Source: JBIYSM02 sp044759095
Lineage (GTDB): Bacteria > Bacillota > Bacilli > Brevibacillales > Brevibacillaceae
Direction: 5' to 3'
NCBI RefSeq assembly: GCF_044759095.2
Contig: NZ_JBIYSM020000016.1
Location: forward strand, 1 to 64,000
DNA length: 64,000 nucleotides
Under the pieces are notes generated by a model. The model saw only the letters and a list, made by a program, of their open reading frames with translations. It ran no database searches and was not told the DNA's origin. The position numbers and the translations under genes are program-made. This document shows positions 8,452 through 18,319 of this stretch, in pieces; positions within the stretch are counted from its first letter, which is position 1, and every line of letters starts with the position of its first letter.

Positions 8452-8487
8452 TAAAAAAACGGACTGGGATCATTGATCCAGTCCGTT
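8452..8487 (-). terminator. Terminator of the rfbACBD operon
   Basis: AACGGACTGG (8458-8467) pairs with CCAGTCCGTT (8478-8487), with the rfbD stop codon in the loop region. On the minus strand it is followed by a run of Ts. Confidence 0.85.
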
Positions 8488-9333
8488 ATCGTGAAGTTGT
8501 TCCAAAAATTCGCGTAACGCTTCTCTCCAGGGCCGGAGATGCTGCAAGCCGTTTAACCGGATAGACATATGGTCCATCACAGAAAAAGCCGGGCGCGGCG
8601 CGGGCCGTTTCAATTGTTCCGTTGTTACCGGATGAACAATGACATGGTTTAGCCCCGCTTCTTCAAAAATGGCCTTCGCAAATTCATACCAGGAGCACTG
8701 CCCTGAGTTGGATGCGTGGTACGTGCCATAGAGTTCGGTACTCGCCAATTCCTCCAGGAAGCAAACCAGATCTACCGTATAGGTAGGGGATCCCACCTGA
8801 TCGTACAAAACCGACAGTTCATTCCGCTCTTTTGCCAGCTTCAGCATGGTTTTGACAAAGTTGTTTCCGTACAAGCCATATACCCAGGACGTCCTGACTA
8901 TAAAGAATCGGCTGGACAATTCCCTGACAAACGATTCACCCGCCAGCTTGCTTTTCCCATACACTGACTGCGGGTTGGTTGGAGCAAACTCATTGTACGG
9001 GTCTATACCGGTTCCGTCAAATACGTAATCGGTACTAATGTAAACCAGCTTCGCCTTCACTTTCTCCGATGCGACAGCAACATTTCGGGTCCCGTAGGCA
9101 TTCACCAGATAGGCAGAGTCAACATCCTGTTCCGCCTGGTCAACCTGCGTATAGGCAGCCGCATGAATCACAACGTCAGGGCGAACAGATTCTACAACCT
9201 CCATCACCTGCTCGCCTTTTGTGACGTCCAGCCTGTCTCTGCCGAACACGAACACTTCCCAACCACGCTGCTGAAAAACGGATGCTGCATCAACGCCAAG
9301 CTGACCCTTTCCTCCCGTAATCAGTACCTTCAT
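8470..9333 (-). CDS. rfbD: dTDP-4-dehydrorhamnose reductase
   Basis: A 287-residue short-chain dehydrogenase-type enzyme catalysing the last step of dTDP-L-rhamnose synthesis with NAD(P)H. Visible are the nucleotide loop GGKGQLG at residues 7-13, ISTDYVFDG, the catalytic YGKSK and the RTSWVYG strand, all diagnostic of RfbD/RmlD. It begins one base after the rfbB stop. Fourth gene of the rfbA-C-B-D operon; the same order occurs in Gram-positive S-layer glycosylation loci. The stop codon lies within the terminator hairpin. Confidence 0.93.
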   Translation of the reverse strand: MKVLITGGKGQLGVDAASVFQQRGWEVFVFGRDRLDVTKGEQVMEVVESVRPDVVIHAAAYTQVDQAEQDVDSAYLVNAYGTRNVAVASEKVKAKLVYISTDYVFDGTGIDPYNEFAPTNPQSVYGKSKLAGESFVRELSSRFFIVRTSWVYGLYGNNFVKTMLKLAKERNELSVLYDQVGSPTYTVDLVCFLEELASTELYGTYHASNSGQCSWYEFAKAIFEEAGLNHVIVHPVTTEQLKRPAPRPAFSVMDHMSIRLNGLQHLRPWREALREFLEQLHDNGLDQ

Positions 9334-10356
9334 CTATATGACCTCTTCCAGGCGCTGTTTGTACTGGCGCTCATAATAATGGCGATACTCGCCGCTGATG
9401 ATTCTCTCCCACCAGCTGCGATGCTCAAGATACCATCTGATTGTTTCCACGATACCGGTATCAAAGGTGTACTTCGGCTTCCATTCCAGCTCCGTACGCA
9501 GCTTTGTCGCATCTATGGCGTACCTCCGATCGTGACCGGGGCGATCCGTTACATACCGGATGAGGCTTTCCGGTTTCCCCAACTCCGCCAGAATCCGTTT
9601 GACAATCTCAATGTTTGTCCGTTCATTATTGCCGCCGACGTTGTACACTTCACCCGCTTTCCCTTTATGAATCACGAGATCGATGGCGGAACAATGATCT
9701 TCTACATGCAACCAGTCGCGCACGTTCAATCCGTCACCGTACACGGGCAGCTCTTTGTCGTGCAAAGCGTTGATAATCATCAGCGGAATCAGCTTTTCCG
9801 GAAAGTGGTACGGCCCGTAGTTGTTGGAGCAACGTGTGATATTCACGGGCAGGCCGTATGTCTCATGGTACGCGCGCACCAGCATGTCGGCGCCGGCTTT
9901 GCTCGCAGAGTACGGGCTGTTGGGGGCAAGCGGCGACGTTTCGGAAAACTGACCGGTTGCTCCTATCGCGCCGTATACTTCATCTGTAGATATCTGTACA
10001 AATTTTCGGATTCCGAATTGTTTGGCTGCATCGAGAAGCACTTGTGTCCCCATGATATTGGTTTTGACGAACACATCCGGCTCCGTGATGCTGCGGTCAA
10101 CGTGGGATTCAGCGGCAAAGTTGACAATGACGTCTACTCCCTGGGAAACGATAGAACTGACCAGTTCCCGATCCGTAATGTCTCCCAGTACGAACTCGTA
10201 GTTTGGTTCGTTCTCCACTTGCCGCAAGTTTTCCAGATTTCCCGCATAGGTTAAGGCATCCAGATTGACAAATTGATAATCCGGATACTTTTTCACCATG
10301 TAGTGAAGAAAATTGCTGCCAATAAATCCGGCGCCACCGGTAACAAGGATTTTCAC
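9334..10356 (-). CDS. rfbB: dTDP-glucose 4,6-dehydratase
   Basis: A 340-residue NAD-dependent extended SDR converting dTDP-glucose to dTDP-4-keto-6-deoxyglucose. It shows GGAGFIGSNF (residues 7-16), the catalytic TDEVYG triad region (STDEVYGAIG), YSASKAG with the YxxxK pair, NNYGPYHFPEKLIP and the RPGHDRRYAID tail motif, all typical of RfbB/RmlB. Length is normal. It supplies RfbC and possibly other deoxysugar pathways. Confidence 0.95.
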   Translation of the reverse strand: MKILVTGGAGFIGSNFLHYMVKKYPDYQFVNLDALTYAGNLENLRQVENEPNYEFVLGDITDRELVSSIVSQGVDVIVNFAAESHVDRSITEPDVFVKTNIMGTQVLLDAAKQFGIRKFVQISTDEVYGAIGATGQFSETSPLAPNSPYSASKAGADMLVRAYHETYGLPVNITRCSNNYGPYHFPEKLIPLMIINALHDKELPVYGDGLNVRDWLHVEDHCSAIDLVIHKGKAGEVYNVGGNNERTNIEIVKRILAELGKPESLIRYVTDRPGHDRRYAIDATKLRTELEWKPKYTFDTGIVETIRWYLEHRSWWERIISGEYRHYYERQYKQRLEEVI

Positions 10357-10370
10357 GGAAAGTCCTCCCC

Positions 10371-10916
10371 TTAAAAATTGATCTCCGCGTCTCTCAGGCG
10401 AGGGTTACGCTGATCTTTTTCAGAAAGAATCGGAGCAGAGGTCGGCCAATCAATCCCCAAGTCGGGATCGTTCCACAAAATTCCGCGATCATGCTCCGGC
10501 GAATAGTATTCGTCTACTTTATAAACCACTTCCGTATTTAAAACCAGGGTACAAAACCCGTGGGCAAATCCACGCGGTACCAACAACTGGCGTTTGTTCT
10601 CCGCGCTAAGAATCACTCCTACCCATTTTCCGAAAGTTGGCGAACTTTTACGTATATCTACTACCACATCATAAATGGCTCCTGCAACAACACGGACGAG
10701 TTTGGTCTGTGCCTTCGGATTTAGCTGATAATGTAGTCCCCGAATCACACCAGTCTCAACAGAAAGGGAATGGTTGTCTTGCACAAAGGGAAAATCAATT
10801 CCAAATTCCTGAAACTTTCGAGAACTATAACTTTCCATGAAAAAACCGCGGTTGTCCTCGAAAACAGCAGGTTCGATGATATAAACACCACATATTTTGG
10901 TTTCAATCATATTCAT
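10371..10916 (-). CDS. rfbC: dTDP-4-dehydrorhamnose 3,5-epimerase
   Basis: A 181-residue cupin that epimerises C3 and C5 of the keto sugar. The catalytic-His segment GVIRGLHYQ, the KLVRVVAGAIYDVVVDIR strand pair, VPRGFAHGF and the YSPEHDRGILWNDPDLGI motif are intact. AGGTG lies six bases upstream of ATG 10916; an ATG two codons in (10910) is possible. It sits between rfbA and rfbB in the operon. Confidence 0.94.
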   Translation of the reverse strand: MNMIETKICGVYIIEPAVFEDNRGFFMESYSSRKFQEFGIDFPFVQDNHSLSVETGVIRGLHYQLNPKAQTKLVRVVAGAIYDVVVDIRKSSPTFGKWVGVILSAENKRQLLVPRGFAHGFCTLVLNTEVVYKVDEYYSPEHDRGILWNDPDLGIDWPTSAPILSEKDQRNPRLRDAEINF

Positions 10917-10929
10917 AAGCTACACCTGC

Positions 10930-11673
10930 TTACAGCTTTAATTTGCCAAACTCTTCTCCGTAAACCAGATCTTTAGCCAATTCGTTGGCTCTGGTCAGCG
11001 AAGCATGGGTTCCGGCATCCGTCCACCATCCCTTGAGGATGTTATAAGTAAGCTCATTCTTTTGAATATAGGCATTATTAACGTCCGTGATTTCAAATTC
11101 TCCGCGGTTGGACGGTTTCAATGTCTTAATGATATCAAACACCTTGCTATCGTACATGTAAATACCGGTCACGGCATAACTGCTCTTCGGCTGCTTTGGC
11201 TTCTCCTCAATAGATATGATCTTATCACCCTCCAGTTGGGGGACCCCATATCGCTGCGGATCGGGTACTTTCTGGATAAGGATTTTCGCGCCTGTTTGCT
11301 GCTCTTTGAAGTTTTGAACATATGGCACAATACTGTCGGAAAACACATTGTCACCGAGAATAACCACCATTTGGTCCTGTCCCACAAAGTGCTCCGCCAA
11401 GCCCAGAGCCTGGGCAATTCCGCCCGCTTCGTCCTGTACCTTATACGTGAAAGAAACCCCCAGATCGCTTCCGCTACCTAGCAGACTTACGACATCTCCC
11501 ATATGCTCTTTACCCGTTACAACGAGAATATCGCAGATATCTGCTTCCTTCAATTTGAATATGGCATGGAATATCATCGGGTATTTTCCTACTGGCAGCA
11601 AGTGCTTGTTCGTGACCTTCGTCAACGGATATAAACGGGATCCTGTCCCTCCTGCGAGGATTATGCCTTTCAT
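10930..11673 (-). CDS. rfbA: Glucose-1-phosphate thymidylyltransferase
   Basis: A 247-residue nucleotidyltransferase making dTDP-glucose, the entry step of rhamnose synthesis. The start signature GIILAGGTGSRLYPLTK and VVILGDNVF are present. It is shorter than the approximately 290-residue Gram-negative RmlA and belongs to the short class that lacks part of the allosteric C-terminal domain, as is common in Firmicutes and archaea. GGAGGG precedes ATG 11673. A TGGTATAAG extended -10 about 17-25 bases upstream (near 11694-11702) may drive the rfb operon; this promoter is only a weak call. Confidence 0.92.
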   Translation of the reverse strand: MKGIILAGGTGSRLYPLTKVTNKHLLPVGKYPMIFHAIFKLKEADICDILVVTGKEHMGDVVSLLGSGSDLGVSFTYKVQDEAGGIAQALGLAEHFVGQDQMVVILGDNVFSDSIVPYVQNFKEQQTGAKILIQKVPDPQRYGVPQLEGDKIISIEEKPKQPKSSYAVTGIYMYDSKVFDIIKTLKPSNRGEFEITDVNNAYIQKNELTYNILKGWWTDAGTHASLTRANELAKDLVYGEEFGKLKL

Positions 11674-11737
11674 AAAATCCCTCCATTAGATCCTTATACC
11701 ATGAGTCATGTTACTAATTCGACATCTTCTCCCCGTA

Positions 11738-11760
11738 GAAAAAGAGAGCCTTATTGGCTC
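11738..11760 (-). terminator. Short terminator after the DUF6270 gene
   Basis: GAGCC (11746-11750) and GGCTC (11756-11760) form a 5-bp stem followed on the minus strand by TCTTTTTC. It overlaps the stop codon. Confidence 0.6.
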
Positions 11761-12478
11761 ACAATGCAATATCATGAATTTGGTTATACAATGTTTTGTA
11801 ATACTCGTCGTGATAGTGGTAAGGACTAAGTCCCCAAATATGCTGAGAGTCTCCGTAACTCGTTCCCGAAATAACATGAATTCCCGGAAGATTCTGCTTA
11901 AAAAAAGAGTGATACCGACGCAGCATATCATTCATTCGCTTGATACCCGGCAGCATATTATCCGGAAAGTGCTTTAATTCCTGATGATCCCAATATTGTT
12001 CTGACCAATAGGCTTCATGCAATATCACTTTGCTTGCCGATACAATTTCCGTAAGTTTTTGAATAAACGTAAGGCATGCCTGTTCCCACAGTAAATGTGT
12101 TGTTTCCTGCTGTCTCCGAATTTGTTCGAAATCCTTAAAGGAAGATTCCATTACTTTTGAGTTGACCAATTCGTTTGAGCGGGTTATATAGCTGCGGATA
12201 ACTCGATATAAGTCAAAGCGTTCATCAATGAAATCTAACAATAAATAATCAAAGCTTGTCTTGGCAAGTTCATCAAAGAAGTTTTTATGGAAGTCTTGAA
12301 GAACCATACGTTTTTGAAATTCGGAGTCCAGTTTCAACATGTCGTCATTTATAGGAATTGGATTGGACACCAAGCTGATTAATGACGTCCTTGCAAAATA
12401 ATGAATCGAACATTTAATGTCTGCTACTCGAAAAATATCACGAGTTACGCAACTTCCGAGAATAAAAAAATTTGGCAT
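11759..12478 (-). CDS. DUF6270-type protein in the glycan locus
   Basis: The 239-residue protein starts with FILGSCVTRD and has LLLDFIDERFDLYRV in the middle and SPYHYHDEYY near the C-terminus, the pattern I associate with DUF6270. The GSC turn near the N-terminus and a His close to the C-terminus resemble the block I and block V positions of SGNH esterases/acyltransferases, so a role in adding or removing acyl groups on sugars is possible but unproven. No signal peptide or membrane helix is seen. It follows the heparinase-like gene by 30 bases and ends in its own terminator. Base composition is AT-rich compared with rfbACBD. Confidence 0.6.
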   Translation of the reverse strand: MPNFFILGSCVTRDIFRVADIKCSIHYFARTSLISLVSNPIPINDDMLKLDSEFQKRMVLQDFHKNFFDELAKTSFDYLLLDFIDERFDLYRVIRSYITRSNELVNSKVMESSFKDFEQIRRQQETTHLLWEQACLTFIQKLTEIVSASKVILHEAYWSEQYWDHQELKHFPDNMLPGIKRMNDMLRRYHSFFKQNLPGIHVISGTSYGDSQHIWGLSPYHYHDEYYKTLYNQIHDIAL

Positions 12479-12508
12479 GTTAAACTCTCCTTATAATTCC
12501 CCATCTTT

Positions 12509-14899
12509 TCACTGAATAACAATTCCTTTGAAATGATTGTACTCAACTTCACCAAAATACACGTCATTTATTCTATAAATACATGTATAGACCCCAGGTT
12601 CTTTAAAGGTATATTCGAGACGATCGCTTTGATTCGCGATAAAGTCATAGCTAGCACCATCTTTGTATATATACCACCTAGAATTGATTTTATTTATATT
12701 TGAAATATTGACTTTAAATTCATAGGTATTATTAGAAACCTTTTGCGCTGAATTTCCTGTTACCACCGGCTCCTGCTTATTGAACGGAACCTCCTTGAAA
12801 ATAAACTTCCCTCCTTGATCCTCTATAAATCCGATTAATTTCTTTGAAGTTTCTTTAGCTTTGTTTCTCATATAGCCAATAACTGCATAGGATTTCCCTT
12901 TTTCCAGAGAAAACGATGCATGGTTATCAAATGAATAGGAGCTTGAGGCATATTTTTTACCGGTTTCCTTATCCAAGAGATAGAAACTATGCGCCAGCTG
13001 CTCTGATGATTGCGCATAATTGATTATCGTGGACTGGTTACCATCAAACTGGACATCTACAATCATTTTAGGAAGTCTTTCACGTGAAGACACTTTAATC
13101 TTAATAGTGCCCGTCTTCACTGTGCTGCCGTCATATTCTGGTTTTTGTTCCGCAAAAAATGCTAATTCTTCTTGTTTGACAATACGAATGGAGGTAATAA
13201 ATCTGGTGCTGGAATCCCATTTATGATAGGCAATCGTAGTCGTCTCCTCAACTTTATTCAAACCATTTGAAACATAACTCAAATGATGCGGATCTTCATT
13301 ACCGCTGTATTTTTTTGCATCGTCTGCCCCGTTTAACTGCTGCAGTAATACATAATAATCAGTTCCCTTTATTTTTAAAATGGCATCATGCCGACTCCAC
13401 TTCACAAGCTCAACATCATTTGCAAGATGAAACACTTGCGAATATTTATGTCTCTCTCTCGAAACGATATCATCAACAATCAAAAAGTGATTCCCGTTAA
13501 TATAGGAAATGCTTCTATCAATATTAACACCGTCGTAAACATTATTAAACCCTGTTACAACCTCATAACCATTCTCTTTCTTATAGCCATACAACCCAAC
13601 TTTTCTGGAATTAAACATACTAATTGAATAGGATTGTTCGTCTACAATCACTGTATTATGAGCAAAATTACTGTTCATATAGTCATGGATTTCATTTCCC
13701 ACCATGTAATTATACATGCCAGGATCTATAAATATGTCATGACCTTTTGAATATAACAAAAAGGATAAATCATCTGCATGTTTATGGGTACTCGAATTAT
13801 ACCCGGATTTAAATAAAAGCCACGTTGATTGATTATAATTTTCGCTGTTCCAATGTTCTCTGAATATTGCGTACCCATCCTCCTGATAGATTCTGGACAA
13901 CTTATCCGGTTTAATTCCTGCCGTTCCTTTACTTTGAACATAACTTAAGTGTTCATTCCCATAGTGATCAGAGATAGAATTTCCATTTAGAGAACCGATG
14001 GTATCCCCCAAAAACGGAACAGTCAAATTTGGTTTAATCACGTATACTAGATAATCTAATGCACCATTAACATATTCCATTGCCGTTTTCGCATAGTCAT
14101 TCTTAAACGTATGCAAAAATTCACCTACATTTTTCATGTAAGAAATAATCCCCAGATGATATCCAATCGAATTTTCGATATGAATATACTTGTTTGGAAA
14201 TGCATATTGAAGCTGCTTATTTAATCTTTCTATTCCTTTCTTTACATAACTCTCATTTGCAAGGTAATAGCCGGCCTTGATTAACGAGCCATCTTCAAAA
14301 ATTCCATGGTTATGGTTTTTTGTATAATTTTGATCGTTCATTAACCATTCTGCGTTATTGCGGATCAAATCCTCTACTTTTCCGTTCATATTATTTTCAG
14401 TCGTTTGGTATATGATGGAAAAATATATTAAATTCTCGGTGCGTTCAGCCACTGAATGGTCGTACCACGTGTATCGATTTTTGTGTTGCGTACTTTTTTC
14501 ATAATCATTCCAGGAAAAAACAAACTTCTCTGCAGCTTGAATGTATCTCGGATCATTTGTTTCGACATATGCTTTCGTTAAATAAAAAACCGGCCTTAAT
14601 GTATGCAGATAAAGCGAAAACGTATTAGGCGAAGATGTTGCGTTCACATCCCAGTCAATATGATTAATATCATAGGTTACATCCTCAGAAATATCCTCGC
14701 TTACTATAAGATGCTGGTTTATCAGTTCATCAGCTAAGCGAATATAGTCTTTGTTCTTATGCTTATTTTCGATATAAAACGGTTCGTAAACTTTCAATAA
14801 ACTCATAGCCGCTGAACTGGTTCCTAGAAATGGGAGTGAACCTATCACAACTACAATAGCAATGGCGATAATGAGCAGAATTTTTTTCCTGTTCAACAT
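12509..14899 (-). CDS. Heparinase II/III-like polysaccharide lyase
   Basis: The 796-residue protein begins with a membrane helix or uncleaved signal (about residues 5-27), so it probably acts outside the cell. An alpha/alpha-toroid domain (about 60-310) contains YDHSVAERTENL and KNHNHGIFEDG, and the following beta-sandwich starts near FKSGYNSSTHKHADD, where HKHADDLS matches the catalytic core of Hepar_II_III proteins. The C-terminal 130 residues look like extra beta domains. Such enzymes cleave uronate-containing chains by beta-elimination. The uronic-acid pathway gene wecC in the same locus makes a uronate substrate plausible. It is AT-rich and has a terminator upstream, so it likely has its own promoter. 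Confidence 0.75.
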   Translation of the reverse strand: MLNRKKILLIIAIAIVVVIGSLPFLGTSSAAMSLLKVYEPFYIENKHKNKDYIRLADELINQHLIVSEDISEDVTYDINHIDWDVNATSSPNTFSLYLHTLRPVFYLTKAYVETNDPRYIQAAEKFVFSWNDYEKSTQHKNRYTWYDHSVAERTENLIYFSIIYQTTENNMNGKVEDLIRNNAEWLMNDQNYTKNHNHGIFEDGSLIKAGYYLANESYVKKGIERLNKQLQYAFPNKYIHIENSIGYHLGIISYMKNVGEFLHTFKNDYAKTAMEYVNGALDYLVYVIKPNLTVPFLGDTIGSLNGNSISDHYGNEHLSYVQSKGTAGIKPDKLSRIYQEDGYAIFREHWNSENYNQSTWLLFKSGYNSSTHKHADDLSFLLYSKGHDIFIDPGMYNYMVGNEIHDYMNSNFAHNTVIVDEQSYSISMFNSRKVGLYGYKKENGYEVVTGFNNVYDGVNIDRSISYINGNHFLIVDDIVSRERHKYSQVFHLANDVELVKWSRHDAILKIKGTDYYVLLQQLNGADDAKKYSGNEDPHHLSYVSNGLNKVEETTTIAYHKWDSSTRFITSIRIVKQEELAFFAEQKPEYDGSTVKTGTIKIKVSSRERLPKMIVDVQFDGNQSTIINYAQSSEQLAHSFYLLDKETGKKYASSSYSFDNHASFSLEKGKSYAVIGYMRNKAKETSKKLIGFIEDQGGKFIFKEVPFNKQEPVVTGNSAQKVSNNTYEFKVNISNINKINSRWYIYKDGASYDFIANQSDRLEYTFKEPGVYTCIYRINDVYFGEVEYNHFKGIVIQ

Positions 14900-14934
14900 A
14901 CTTTAGCTCCTTAATAAAATTTCAATTTGAGTTA

Positions 14935-14978
14935 GAAAAAAATGAATAACTTGAATGCCACATACATTCAGTTATTCA
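14935..14978 (-). terminator. Terminator of the large glycosyltransferase transcript
   Basis: GAATAACTTGAATG (14944-14957) pairs with CATTCAGTTATTC (14965-14977) with one bulge. On the minus strand ATTTTTTTC follows. Confidence 0.85.
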
Positions 14979-14987
14979 TAAAAAAGG

Positions 14988-17900
14988 TTACATATTAATA
15001 AGCTCGATCTCTTTCACAATGGTACTGTTGATTCCACTTTGGCGTCTCACCCGTTCAGCAGCATTTCGGGATAATTGCTGAAACAATTCGGGTTCATGGT
15101 ACAACTTCTTGATACTTTCTGCCAGTCCCAGATAATCTTCCTCATCAACAAGCATACCGCAATCTTGATCCACAAATTCCGGTATTGCCGCGACATTGTT
15201 GGTGATTGGCACCAACCCGGATGACATCGCCTCATCTCTGGATACCCCTTGGGAATCCATTCGAGTGGGAACCAAGAAGACGCCGTATTCCTTATGAAGT
15301 GCAGCGATCTCCTCTTGTCTTAAAAACTTCTCCTCAAGAAAAACATTCTTAAATTTCCTTATCGGTTTTACTGTTGATTCAAACAGTTCCCCCTTGCCTA
15401 TAATCCTGAACTCCAACTCACTAAAAATCGGATCTTTGGATAGTTCCAATATAGCCTTAACTGTAAGGTCATTGGCATATTTGTGGTTAGCAAAAGGTCG
15501 GATAGACAAAATTTTCTTGCGCAAATCCTTTTCTTTTTCAATGTAGTTAAACAGATTGCTGTTAATGTAGTTATGGATGATGCTGTATTTTTCTTCCGGT
15601 AACGTGATTTGTGTATCTTCAAAAACTTCTTTTGCAAAGTAATCCGAAACAAAGACAAAGTGAAACTTATAATCACTTTTGTTTAGTGCCAGATTGAAGA
15701 TTTCTCGCCAGAAACTCAGTCGCTTTTCCGAGTCTTTTTTGGCATTCTCTAACTGCTGTTGAGTAGAGTAGTTATACTCCCTTCTCCACCATGGTTGAAT
15801 TTCTGCTCCATGAACCCACACGATTATTTTCTTACCTTTGATACTGTGTCTGATGCCGTTCCATATGGTTTCCGACAGGAAGTGAATCAGCACGGTGTCA
15901 TAACTGCCGTACAATAAGGCGTTATTTACTTCCTCATAATATCCGCAAGCAACATCGATCCCGCCAAATTCGGAATAACACTTTGGATAGCGTTCACTGC
16001 ATTTAAACACATCCACGACTTGTCCTTTGTTTTTGTATTCAGTCAACCGGCTGTGAATAAACGCATATCGGTATAAATCCTGGTAATCCGGGTAGTTATC
16101 GGTGATCAGCAGCACTTTTGACTTATTCAGGAAACATCCTGTATCCATCTGAATGTCTCCAATCACCAACTCTTTAATCCTGCATATTCCTCTTCCGGAT
16201 AATCTGAGTCCGAATTTTATATATTTTGTATGTTTATCGATGTCAATTGTCACATTGCGATTGCACGGCTTAACGATGTGGCCGATCTTGTTCTGGTTCT
16301 TATCCAATATGATGGCAACGATATCAACCGAGAAACGGGCCAAAAACTCCACATCCAAATACACATTCAATTTTGAATAAGCATTCAATTCATCAAGATG
16401 ATATACTTTATTGATATAGAGATATTCATGACAACCGTCTAAACGGGAATCTACATAAACGTCGTCGTTGTCCTTGCTCATCGATACTTGTTTGGACTTG
16501 CCTATATGCTTGAATATATCTGCTGCGGTTAATGTCGTAGTCTTGGAATTCATGCTGCTTGGCTGGATCTGATCGACAATCTCATAAAAAGTGTCCATGT
16601 TGATTCCCGTATCCGCCAAGACCAGATCATCAACAGCGTCACACTCATCCCCGGTATAGTTCATGCAGTAATTATATTCGTCAATGGACATGCACGGTGC
16701 CGAAATGGTACCCTCATTAATGTACTGCGCATACTCTTTCAGGGCCTCGTGAGTAAAATGATTCGCTTGAATGAACGCCTTTCGAACCTGTGCAGTATCA
16801 ACCGGTTGATAGGAATGACCGCCATTAACCCGGTTAATGGAACCATCACGATGGGCGAAATAAGCGTCTTTGGTTATCACTGGCAGTTCTGTAAACTTCA
16901 ATGCCAGTACAAGATCGAGAACATAATTCTTACCGTAATAATCGTGAGCGGAGAAGAAAACCCAATACTCATATTGACTTTGCATGATATCAATAATATC
17001 ATCCGTCAAGCTGTTAATCAGTTGAACTTCATCCGACTCCACGTCATCGCCAGCGATGTCTGTGATGATAAACAGCTTTTTATCCCTATAAGTCTGCCGC
17101 TTAAATTGACGAATAGCGCGTTCTACTTCTTCCTTCGTGTCAGCTTGGGCAATCACCGCCACCTTTATGGACTTTTCTTCCAACGGGTTCACATACACTT
17201 TTTCGACCAGGAATGTTAAGCGATCACGGTACGTATGCTCGGCGAGCACCTTTCGCAAACCTAACAATCTGAACTTGGAATAATATTCGGGATCATCGAA
17301 TTTCTGTATTTCGTCCCTCAGACGTTTTCCGTCATCCGTACATACTACAAGGTCCCCCAAAAAATTTCGAATTGCTCTGGAGTAATTGCTTACCGTAACA
17401 GTATTGGAAGCTAACAATTCAAAGATCCGCCGCGCGCACATGGTTTGCGACTGCTTCACTGAATTCATATTGATATTAAAGCGATAGCCTTTATAAGCCT
17501 TCTCAATTTCTTCCGGTTTGAGATTCCCTATAATGTATTTTTTGTAAGCGCTTGGGAATGTATAATTTGGATCTTGGTTAAAATAATTTCGATCGTATAT
17601 ATCCAGATCCTTCATGGATGTGATCGTATCAACAAACGTTTCCAGATCTCTGGCCCGATCGGGGTACCTCTTATAATACGCACCGGCAAAACAGTATTTG
17701 TCTTCCCTCTTGTAGATTTCCACCGGATTATGATATTTTGTCTGGGCTGCAAACGGCATTAAGTAAACGCGGTTATGTTTTAACAAGGTCTTATACTTTT
17801 TTATACAATCGATGTCGGTTGTAAACACGAAATCCGCATATTTCGCTGTTGCAATGAACGTTTCAAAGTGCACCGGATCTTCTTTATTCCAGAACACAAC

Positions 17901-18296
17901 CGGAATACTATTCTTTCTGCAGTAGTTGAGAACCTCAATCAGTTCATCGCTCAAGTGAGCGACCTTCGTATTCCATAGACTGTCAATTCCTCTCCAAGCA
18001 GATTCCAGGAAAAAAAGGTCGGTTTTAAAGCTTTCCAGTTCCTGACGCCAATTAGTGGGTGTAATCTGAAACAGCTGGCATTCCGGCTCGAATGAATGAT
18101 ATGTAAATTCATCCATAATACACGCTATCTTCATATCTTTTAATAATGAAAAAGTGCGCTTAAACTTCTTTGTAATAAACGGCAGCCCATTAAGGGTGTT
18201 AGTATGATTATGATGTTCCAAGTTCATGTCCTTAAAGATCTGGGAACGTAAACGATAGATCTCTTGCAATTTACGTTCGATATAACTTAGGTCCAT
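14988..18296 (-). CDS. Three-domain glycosyltransferase (CgeB-like, GT2-like, GT4)
   Basis: An unusually long (1102 aa) cytoplasmic glycosyltransferase. Residues about 50-370 resemble the CgeB/YkvP glycosyltransferase-like fold (FLESAWRG, PVVFWNKEDPVHF, CARRIFELLAS, TVTVSNYSRAIR). Residues 375-520 look like a degenerate GT2 domain (KVAVIAQADTKEEVERAIRQ, FFSAHDYYG). About 600-710 is a beta-rich linker. Residues 720-1100 form a GT4 enzyme (WVHGAEIQPWW, HFVFVSDYFAKEVF, EEKFLRQEEIAALH, MSSGLVPITNNVAAIPEFV). It may add several sugars in one polypeptide. GGGAG precedes ATG 18296. It follows the methyltransferase gene by 23 bases. Confidence 0.8.
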   Translation of the reverse strand: MDLSYIERKLQEIYRLRSQIFKDMNLEHHNHTNTLNGLPFITKKFKRTFSLLKDMKIACIMDEFTYHSFEPECQLFQITPTNWRQELESFKTDLFFLESAWRGIDSLWNTKVAHLSDELIEVLNYCRKNSIPVVFWNKEDPVHFETFIATAKYADFVFTTDIDCIKKYKTLLKHNRVYLMPFAAQTKYHNPVEIYKREDKYCFAGAYYKRYPDRARDLETFVDTITSMKDLDIYDRNYFNQDPNYTFPSAYKKYIIGNLKPEEIEKAYKGYRFNINMNSVKQSQTMCARRIFELLASNTVTVSNYSRAIRNFLGDLVVCTDDGKRLRDEIQKFDDPEYYSKFRLLGLRKVLAEHTYRDRLTFLVEKVYVNPLEEKSIKVAVIAQADTKEEVERAIRQFKRQTYRDKKLFIITDIAGDDVESDEVQLINSLTDDIIDIMQSQYEYWVFFSAHDYYGKNYVLDLVLALKFTELPVITKDAYFAHRDGSINRVNGGHSYQPVDTAQVRKAFIQANHFTHEALKEYAQYINEGTISAPCMSIDEYNYCMNYTGDECDAVDDLVLADTGINMDTFYEIVDQIQPSSMNSKTTTLTAADIFKHIGKSKQVSMSKDNDDVYVDSRLDGCHEYLYINKVYHLDELNAYSKLNVYLDVEFLARFSVDIVAIILDKNQNKIGHIVKPCNRNVTIDIDKHTKYIKFGLRLSGRGICRIKELVIGDIQMDTGCFLNKSKVLLITDNYPDYQDLYRYAFIHSRLTEYKNKGQVVDVFKCSERYPKCYSEFGGIDVACGYYEEVNNALLYGSYDTVLIHFLSETIWNGIRHSIKGKKIIVWVHGAEIQPWWRREYNYSTQQQLENAKKDSEKRLSFWREIFNLALNKSDYKFHFVFVSDYFAKEVFEDTQITLPEEKYSIIHNYINSNLFNYIEKEKDLRKKILSIRPFANHKYANDLTVKAILELSKDPIFSELEFRIIGKGELFESTVKPIRKFKNVFLEEKFLRQEEIAALHKEYGVFLVPTRMDSQGVSRDEAMSSGLVPITNNVAAIPEFVDQDCGMLVDEEDYLGLAESIKKLYHEPELFQQLSRNAAERVRRQSGINSTIVKEIELINM

Positions 18297-18319
18297 ATTG
18301 CATGTCTCCCGATGTAGGT

